11,804 nucleotides of DNA. Source: JBAYHA01 sp964605975 (GTDB lineage: Bacteria; Patescibacteriota; Patescibacteriia; UBA11705; JABHMO01). The DNA lies in assembly GCA_964605975.1 (NCBI GenBank), contig CAZSER010000021.1, forward strand, positions 1 through 11,804, given 5' to 3'. The position numbers and the translations under genes are program-made. Below, piece after piece: positions 7,645 through 11,804 of the stretch (its first letter is position 1; each line of letters begins with the position of its first letter). Below the pieces are notes generated by a model. The model was not told where the DNA came from, did no database searches, and was given only the letters and a program-made list of their open reading frames with translations.

Positions 7645-8433
7645 CTAAGATAACTTTCTCCACTTAAATTCATATTTCAACCAACTGCGAAAGTGAATCC
7701 AAGTAAGTTTATTTCTAATCATCTGAAAAATCGACCCTGCCGATTGTCGACGATGAAAATGAATTACCGCCGTTTCAGGAAAATAAACCACCTGTAAATT
7801 TTCTTTTTTAATTTTTCGACAAAGATCCGTATCCTCAAAATACATAAAATATTCTTCCGAAAAATAGTTTACTTTTTGCCAAACCTCTCGACGCGCTAAC
7901 AGACAAGAACCTTGAAGCCAATCAACCTCTCTTACTTCGGCATGATCATAATCATGCATCAAAAATCTAGCCAACTCTTTTTGTCCAAAAGAAGATTTAC
8001 CCAAAAAAGTTCTCCGACAAAAAGGAGTCAAAAAGTTATGATAGCGATAACAAGTGTGCTGTAATGTCCCATCAGGATTTAACAGTTTTGGGGCAAGAAG
8101 ACCAATTTGGGGATTTTCTTCCAAATATTGCAACATCTCCGTCAAAGAATTTTCAAAAACCACAATATCAGGATTTAAAATTAAAACATATTCACCGCAA
8201 CAATTTTTTAATCCAATATTTGTACCGCCACCCATTCCTAAATTAGCACCCGTTTGAATAAATTTGAGATGAGAAAAATTTTCCGCCATCATCTCTTCTA
8301 TCCCATCTCTTGAATCATTATCAACAACAATAATTTCCGTTTCGGGCAAATTATTAGACTCGCTAATCGCCTTTAAACAGTTTTTGACTAAACCCTTACT
8401 TTTATAATTCAGAATAACAATAGAAAGTTTCAT
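7645..8433 (-). CDS. Family 2 glycosyltransferase (rhamnosyltransferase/WbbL-like)
   Basis: A 262-residue GT-A fold enzyme expected to transfer a sugar from a nucleotide-sugar donor in the cytoplasm to a surface-glycan precursor. It begins 'MKLSIVILNYKS'. The nucleotide-binding VVDNDSRDG covers 36-44 and is followed by NLG at 64-66. The metal-site equivalent is NPD at 87-89 instead of a classical DxD, which is typical of the WbbL-like subgroup. The acceptor-side motif WLQGSCLLARREVW spans 172-185, and the catalytic-base region FEDTDLCRK starts at 199. A late HFHRRQS follows. There is no transmembrane segment. The gene starts 10 nt after the preceding glycosyltransferase stops, so the two are likely co-transcribed. 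The stop is TAG. Donor and acceptor cannot be told from the sequence. Confidence 0.9.
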   Translation of the reverse strand: MKLSIVILNYKSKGLVKNCLKAISESNNLPETEIIVVDNDSRDGIEEMMAENFSHLKFIQTGANLGMGGGTNIGLKNCCGEYVLILNPDIVVFENSLTEMLQYLEENPQIGLLAPKLLNPDGTLQHTCYRYHNFLTPFCRRTFLGKSSFGQKELARFLMHDYDHAEVREVDWLQGSCLLARREVWQKVNYFSEEYFMYFEDTDLCRKIKKENLQVVYFPETAVIHFHRRQSAGSIFQMIRNKLTWIHFRSWLKYEFKWRKLS

Positions 8434-8443
8434 AATTTTGAAA

Positions 8444-9427
8444 TTAATTCCGCCACCAAGCTTTTAAATCTTCTAATTTAACCATCAAATTACCATAAAT
8501 AACTTTTCGCTTTTCTTTTAAAATCTCCCGATCTCGAAAATACCCCTTCCAAGAACGAAAAAATATCTTTGGTTCGGTAATTAAAAGAAAAAAACCTTTC
8601 AAAAATTCATACAAAAAAACAAATAACGAAAAAGAAGGTAAACATTTTTTCAAAAAATAAAGATGATTCCGATAAGAATAAAATTTAGCAAACCCTGATC
8701 TTTTTCGTTGAACTTTGGCTAGTTGCCAAGAGCTCATTTTTTCCAGAGGAGAAGCTACCGTTCGCGCATGATAAGCAATAACGGAAGGAACTCGCCAAAT
8801 TTGCCACCCCCTTGCTCTTAATCGAAAAGACAAATCGACATCTTCTTTGTAGCTAAAAAAGTTTTCATCAAAAAACTCTTTTTTGAACTCTATCGATTGC
8901 AAAGCCTGCCGACGATAAACAGGAATACATCCGCTAACACCAAAAACTTCTTCAAAAACATCGTATTGGCCCTCATCAACTTCTCCTGCTCCTTGATCAA
9001 TAACCCGAAAATTTTTCATGATTTTTAGACCGACCGTGTCCAAATAGTTCGTTGGCTGATTATCATCCAAACGGCGAATTTTTCCGGTAATAGCTCCAAC
9101 TTTTTCATTACGATCCAAAAAATCACTAGCTAACTGCAAAAAATTTGGCTCCAAGATAATATCTTGATTTAAACAAATTACATATTCGGAATCTGACCAA
9201 TGAATCGCTTGATTATGTGCCTTGGCAAAACCCAAATTATCTTTATGTTTGATTATTTTTAGATGCGGAAAGCTCTCTTCTATCAAAGAAATTGTTCCAT
9301 CCGTTGACCCATTATCAATAATCAAAACGGCATAATCCTTAAAGGTTTGCGCCAAAACGGAATGCAAACAACCATCAATAAATCGTTCGCCGTTCCATGT
9401 CACTAAATTTATAGAAAATTTTGGCAT
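8444..9427 (-). CDS. Family 2 glycosyltransferase with hydrophobic C-terminal segment
   Basis: A 327-residue GT2 enzyme of the same general class as its downstream neighbour but clearly a different protein. Motifs are 'SINLVTWNGERFI' at the N-terminus, IIDNGSTDG at 36-44, NLGFAKAHN at 64-72, NQD at 87-89 in the metal-site position, GVSGCIPVYRR at 163-173 and the catalytic EDVDLSFRLR from 195. After about residue 265 comes a hydrophobic stretch ('FSLFVFLYEFLKGFFLLI') followed by a basic tail, suggesting peripheral or single-helix membrane attachment. It is the first gene of a two-gene unit, starting 29 nt after the DUF262-HNH gene ends. A lone -10-like TATAAA lies at 9436-9441 without a -35, so its own promoter is uncertain. 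A role in cell-surface polysaccharide or glycoprotein synthesis is inferred. Confidence 0.9.
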   Translation of the reverse strand: MPKFSINLVTWNGERFIDGCLHSVLAQTFKDYAVLIIDNGSTDGTISLIEESFPHLKIIKHKDNLGFAKAHNQAIHWSDSEYVICLNQDIILEPNFLQLASDFLDRNEKVGAITGKIRRLDDNQPTNYLDTVGLKIMKNFRVIDQGAGEVDEGQYDVFEEVFGVSGCIPVYRRQALQSIEFKKEFFDENFFSYKEDVDLSFRLRARGWQIWRVPSVIAYHARTVASPLEKMSSWQLAKVQRKRSGFAKFYSYRNHLYFLKKCLPSFSLFVFLYEFLKGFFLLITEPKIFFRSWKGYFRDREILKEKRKVIYGNLMVKLEDLKAWWRN

Positions 9428-9456
9428 ATTTAATCTTTATATTTTTACTTTTTTTA

Positions 9457-10626
9457 TTATTTATTACCCTTTGCTCTGTTATGTGTTTTACATAACATTT
9501 GGCAATTTTTTCGTTCCGTTTTTCCTCCTCGACTCCAAGCTGTTACATGATCAGCATCCATTTCATTTAAACTCCAAATTTTTTCTTTGTTTGCTTCATG
9601 CCCCACAGCACAAAGCGGACAATTTGATTCCTTATTTCTTTTTGCTTCTGTGGTTTGTATTGTATAAATCTCTTTCTTGGTTGCCTCGTCAAAAATTCTA
9701 ATTTCAAGTAATTTTTTGTCAACCGAACCACCCAAAATATATTCAAATACACCTTTGCGATTTTTTATATAAGGATCGGCATAAAGTTTATGAACTTCGG
9801 CGGAAACTTTTTTCGGATCATAAGATTTTTTGTGATACTCTTCATATAATCGCCCCCATTCCAATCCTCGCATTTCGCTTTCAACATCAGTAAATACGCT
9901 GGAAACCCAATCGATAACCGTATTAAAATATTTTTTCAATTCATTAATATTTTTGTCAGAACGATGACGACTCATATATTCTCCAACATTACCTTTGCTT
10001 ACCCATTCCAACGCACATTCTAAAAAATCTTGTCTATTTACAGTTCCTGAAATATAAGCGCTCCATTTTTGGATATTGGAATTTTGACTGTTGCTAAACT
10101 CTTCTTTGGCGAGAGTTACAAAAGTACCGGAATAAACCGCATTTAATAATTCCTGGTTATTAAGAGGTACACCGGCAATATTTATGGTTTTGAACCATTC
10201 TTTTATTTCACTTTCTGTTCCTTCGCACTCATAAATGAGCAACTTCGTTTCTAAAATCATGTCTCGCTTATTCTTGGCCATACCGCTGAAATATTGCTCC
10301 ATTCCATTTTCATCTTTAACAGCAAATTTCTCGGTCACAAACCTCCCAAGACTGGTAATTCGTTGTTGTCCATCCAAAACTTCCAAATTATCTTTTGCTA
10401 CTTTGTTAAAATAAATTAAACCAATCGGATATCCTTTTAAAACCGATTCAATAACTGCCATTTCTTTTTTGCCACCATCAGAAGCATAAATATAATTTCG
10501 TTGGTATTCCGGTTGAATCGTCAATTTTCCCGATAAACCGAATAAACCCTTGCCTTCGAGTTCATTATAAACAAAACCTTCGCAAATATCTTTGACGGTG
10601 ATATCGGTTTTTAAAGTTGTTTTCAT
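9457..10626 (-). CDS. DUF262-HNH nuclease (GmrSD/SspE-like architecture)
   Basis: A 389-residue two-domain protein. The N-terminal DUF262 (ParB/Srx-like) domain shows IQPEYQRN at 37-44 and DGQQR at 85-89, the nucleotide-hydrolysis motif of GmrS, SspE and BrxU. The C-terminal 55 residues are a zinc-type HNH nuclease: C336-x2-C339, then DADH with D359 and H360, N374, C375-x3-C379, and H382-N383. The four cysteines would hold a structural zinc, and H360, N374 and H382 (or N383) are the likely catalytic set. GmrSD and SspE instead end in DUF1524, so this is a related but distinct arrangement. Family members restrict modified or foreign DNA, often with nucleotide control. A defence role here is an inference, supported by a methyltransferase and phage-type genes upstream. 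No Shine-Dalgarno site is seen. It is divergent from the small RNA. Confidence 0.88.
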   Translation of the reverse strand: MKTTLKTDITVKDICEGFVYNELEGKGLFGLSGKLTIQPEYQRNYIYASDGGKKEMAVIESVLKGYPIGLIYFNKVAKDNLEVLDGQQRITSLGRFVTEKFAVKDENGMEQYFSGMAKNKRDMILETKLLIYECEGTESEIKEWFKTINIAGVPLNNQELLNAVYSGTFVTLAKEEFSNSQNSNIQKWSAYISGTVNRQDFLECALEWVSKGNVGEYMSRHRSDKNINELKKYFNTVIDWVSSVFTDVESEMRGLEWGRLYEEYHKKSYDPKKVSAEVHKLYADPYIKNRKGVFEYILGGSVDKKLLEIRIFDEATKKEIYTIQTTEAKRNKESNCPLCAVGHEANKEKIWSLNEMDADHVTAWSRGGKTERKNCQMLCKTHNRAKGNK

Positions 10627-10650
10627 AAAATTTTGCTATTGAATTTTAAT

Positions 10651-10679
10651 TTGACACTATGGACAAATTTTGTTATACT
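10651..10679 (+). promoter_or_regulatory. Near-consensus plus-strand promoter of the small RNA
   Basis: A perfect -35 TTGACA (10651-10656) is followed by 17 bases and TATACT (10674-10679, 5/6). The TGT before it gives an extended -10, and AT-rich sequence lies upstream of the -35. Predicted transcription start is near 10686. This is the best promoter in the window, and no plus-strand protein gene follows it, only the structured RNA and its terminator. A minus-strand TATAAC (10672-10677) overlaps the same -10 and could serve the nuclease gene. Confidence 0.75.
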
Positions 10680-10685
10680 TAAATT

Positions 10686-10750
10686 GAAAGTAAATCCTCT
10701 CGCGTTGGAATACCGTAAGGCGTTCCGTCAAAGCGAGGGGTTTTTCTTTT
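10686..10750 (+). ncRNA. Putative small structured RNA of unknown family
   Basis: Right after the promoter lies a GC-rich core (10696-10740, 27 of 45 bases G/C) in an otherwise very AT-rich region. The outer stem CCTCTCGC (10696-10703) pairs with GCGAGGGG (10733-10740), 8 bp including one G-U. An asymmetric internal loop (GUU on one side, GUCAAA on the other) leads to an inner hairpin. There GGAAUACC (10707-10714) pairs with GGCGUUCC (10719-10726), with one A-C mismatch, around a GUAA (GNRA-type) tetraloop. TTTTTCTTTTT (10741-10751) follows at once. Promoter, structure and U-tract make a self-contained RNA gene of about 60-65 nt. I do not recognise it as a known riboswitch, 6S, SRP, tmRNA or CRISPR RNA. 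No open frame of useful length is present. It could be a regulator of the flanking nuclease and DUF3800 genes, but that is speculation. Confidence 0.6.
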
Positions 10751-10751
10751 T
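10696..10751 (+). terminator. Intrinsic terminator formed by the small RNA's outer stem
   Basis: The 8-bp outer stem ends at 10740 and runs straight into eleven bases that are all T except one C. The minus strand after the same stem reads ATTTACTTTC, a poor U-tract, so the structure mainly terminates plus-strand transcription. The T-run overlaps the complement of the DUF3800 stop codon (10750-10752). Weak termination of the DUF3800 transcript in the other direction is possible. Confidence 0.7.
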
Positions 10752-11379
10752 ACGGGAAAAGTAAATTTTCTTCAATTATCTTGTTTTTAATAATCTCATA
10801 ATATTCATAATCGCCTCTTTCATATTTTCTAAAAATTGCCCACGAAATAAAGTCTACCACCTGCAAACATTTCTCAGTATGAGACGCCTTTATTTTTATT
10901 TCAAAATGATTCTTTATTTTTCCATTCAAATTTATTTTCAAATATTCCTCAAAATTCTTTTTCAAAAACTTATTTGTTTCCCGTTGATCAATGCAAATTA
11001 AAACTTTTTCATCAGCTTTTAAAACATTTTTGTTGTGCAATCTGTCTAACAAAATGTTGGCGGTATAATTATATAAATAAGGTTTTTGATTTTGCAAATC
11101 CGTATAGACTTTTTTCTTATTTAAAACAATTGACAAAATCTTGAGATCATCAGTCTCAGACAATAATTTTAAAACCCTTTTTCTGGTAATTTCATCGGCG
11201 TGATAAGCGTGTAATTCGCTTATTTTTTTATACTTCTTTTTTAATCCTTGGTGGACTTTTTTGGCGCATTTTTCAATTTTACGATGATTGCCGGTGAATA
11301 CAATGGTCAAAATAAACCAACGGCTTGATCTTTCGCCAAATCCCAAATCTCCCGATTCATCTAAATAGATATATGACAT
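10750..11379 (-). CDS. DUF3800 domain protein (predicted RNase H-like fold)
   Basis: A 209-residue soluble protein opening with the DUF3800 signature YLDESGDLGF (5-14). ELHA follows at 55-58, then an aspartate in a beta-strand (ICIDQRE, D131), and the C-terminal QVVDFISWAIFRKYERGD with D176. The spaced acidic residues fit the RNase H-like nuclease fold proposed for this family, so metal-dependent nuclease or related activity is plausible but unproven. DUF3800 genes are common in mobile and defence-associated regions. It starts 15 nt after the truncated BRO-N gene and is probably on the same transcript as that gene and the methyltransferase. No good Shine-Dalgarno site is present (only AAAG near the ATG). 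It ends where the convergent small RNA's U-tract ends. Confidence 0.85.
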   Translation of the reverse strand: MSYIYLDESGDLGFGERSSRWFILTIVFTGNHRKIEKCAKKVHQGLKKKYKKISELHAYHADEITRKRVLKLLSETDDLKILSIVLNKKKVYTDLQNQKPYLYNYTANILLDRLHNKNVLKADEKVLICIDQRETNKFLKKNFEEYLKINLNGKIKNHFEIKIKASHTEKCLQVVDFISWAIFRKYERGDYEYYEIIKNKIIEENLLFP

Positions 11380-11394
11380 AATCTTTATTCATTA

Positions 11395-11649
11395 TTAAAC
11401 GAAAAACAGCTCTGTCCTTTTGCTCTCCTGAGCCATCATTTTCAAACCGTTACATTTTGTAACGGTTTCAACCGAACCTTCGTCTATCAAGCGTTTTTTT
11501 AATACACGCCAATAAACTTGAGGATTATCACTTTGTGTAAGCGCGACAATCACATCAACAACCGAAAAATACCATGTTTCTGTTTTTTCATCAAAATACC
11601 GACGAATTTTATGCGCTTCAAAAATGGCTAGTGAAGTATTATTTTCCAT
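11395..11649 (-). pseudogene. Truncated BRO-N (phage antirepressor-like) gene
   Basis: The 84 residues match the start of BRO-N family antirepressor-like proteins: 'LAIFEAHKIRRYFDEKTETW', then 'YFSVVDVIVALTQSDNPQVYWRVLKKRL', then 'DEGSVETVTKCNGLKM'. This aromatic- and VVDV-rich block is the DNA-binding BRO-N domain. In the intact family the text continues beyond the KM(M/L)AxDGK position through an 'LTD...' strand and a long 'SIPSPKAEPFK.WLA' region. Here it stops after MAQESKRTELFFV, and no continuation is visible in the other frames before DUF3800 begins 15 nt later. It therefore looks like a 3' deletion, though a shortened functional protein is not excluded. The ATG lies 1 nt after the methyltransferase stop codon, implying co-transcription and probably coupled translation. 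Confidence 0.75.
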
Positions 11650-11650
11650 A

Positions 11651-11804
11651 CTATTTTTTCTTGTGCCTTACAAATATTCTTTTGAAGGTTTCTTTCCCAT
11701 TAACATAAGAACCACGCCCATAAATTTTATTAACGTCTTGGTCAACGCCACGATTTGCACCTAAAATTTCAAACTGATCCGGATTATATTTCTCTAAAAA
11801 ACTC
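11651..11804 (-). CDS. C-terminal end of an EcoRI-family adenine DNA methyltransferase (partial)
   Basis: The frame is open from the right edge to a TAG at 11651-11653 and gives about 50 residues. 'SFLEKYNPDQFEILG' is followed by a short polar linker, 'YGRGSYVNGKETFKRI' and a basic end, FVRHKKK. This tail (F-L-x-K-Y-N-P-x-Q-F-E-I-x-G ... NGK-x-x-x-x-R-I) is characteristic of the C-terminus of adenine-specific methyltransferases of the EcoRI family (PF13651). That is recognition from memory. The catalytic part lies outside the window, so activity cannot be judged. In the wider context it would supply N6-adenine modification, either as part of a restriction-modification pair or as an orphan phage-type methylase. 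The BRO-N start codon follows after 1 nt. Confidence 0.65.
   Translation of the reverse strand, partial: SFLEKYNPDQFEILGANRGVDQDVNKIYGRGSYVNGKETFKRIFVRHKKK

Noticed and set aside
9471..9701. Plus-strand 76-codon frame antisense to the DUF262-HNH gene
   Set aside because: Shadow of the HNH domain in another frame; it has no family signal or ribosome binding site.
10696..10740. The GC-rich hairpin as merely the terminator of DUF3800
   Set aside because: The minus strand lacks a proper U-tract after the stem, whereas the plus strand has a strong one and its own promoter 17 bases before the stem.
10686..10740. The small RNA as a CRISPR, tracrRNA or retron RNA
   Set aside because: No repeats, cas gene or reverse transcriptase is present in the window, and the structure is a single unit.

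Overview
The window is AT-rich, and every confidently called protein gene lies on the minus strand. The gene set suggests a member of the Patescibacteria (Candidate Phyla Radiation): a DUF4012 membrane protein, a single-pass protein resembling the 'baseplate J-like' surface proteins common in that group, a pair of family-2 glycosyltransferases, and very few Shine-Dalgarno sequences. This assignment is inferred from gene content and composition. No rRNA or tRNA gene is present. TGA looks like an ordinary stop codon, not the glycine codon of Gracilibacteria or Absconditabacteria.

Layout in minus-strand transcription order, right to left. (1) 11804-10750 is an accessory block. It holds the 3' end of an EcoRI-family adenine methyltransferase, a truncated BRO-N (phage antirepressor-like) gene 1 nt further on, and a DUF3800 gene 15 nt after that. 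(2) 10651-10750 is a compact plus-strand unit. A near-consensus extended promoter is followed by a GC-rich (about 60 %) double-stem structure with a GUAA tetraloop and a U-tract, and it looks like an autonomous small RNA of about 60-65 nt. It is the best candidate here for something undescribed. (3) 10626-9457 encodes a DUF262-HNH nuclease with DGQQR and a four-cysteine HNH domain, of the GmrSD/SspE/BrxU kind. It is divergent from the small RNA, and a possible minus-strand -10 overlaps the RNA's -10. (4) 9427-7645 holds two GT2 glycosyltransferases 10 nt apart, followed by a strong terminator. (5) 7507-5516 is a DUF4012 membrane protein with a promoter that predicts a leaderless mRNA, then a terminator. 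(6) 5375-1830 is full-length dnaE with its own promoter, an apparently intact PHP metal site and an internal clamp-binding motif. (7) 1829-1526 holds a nested inverted repeat of about 155 bp that resembles REP/MITE-type elements. (8) 1477-362 is the baseplate-J-like membrane protein, followed by a terminator. (9) 79-6 is a good promoter plus a GGAGG site for a minus-strand gene that starts beyond the left edge.

Two themes emerge. The left and middle parts are core or envelope genes: replication, surface glycan synthesis and surface proteins. The right part, from about 9457 to the edge, is a DNA modification, nuclease and phage-related block that contains the small RNA. The two parts meet at a gap of only 29 nt between the nuclease gene and the first glycosyltransferase.
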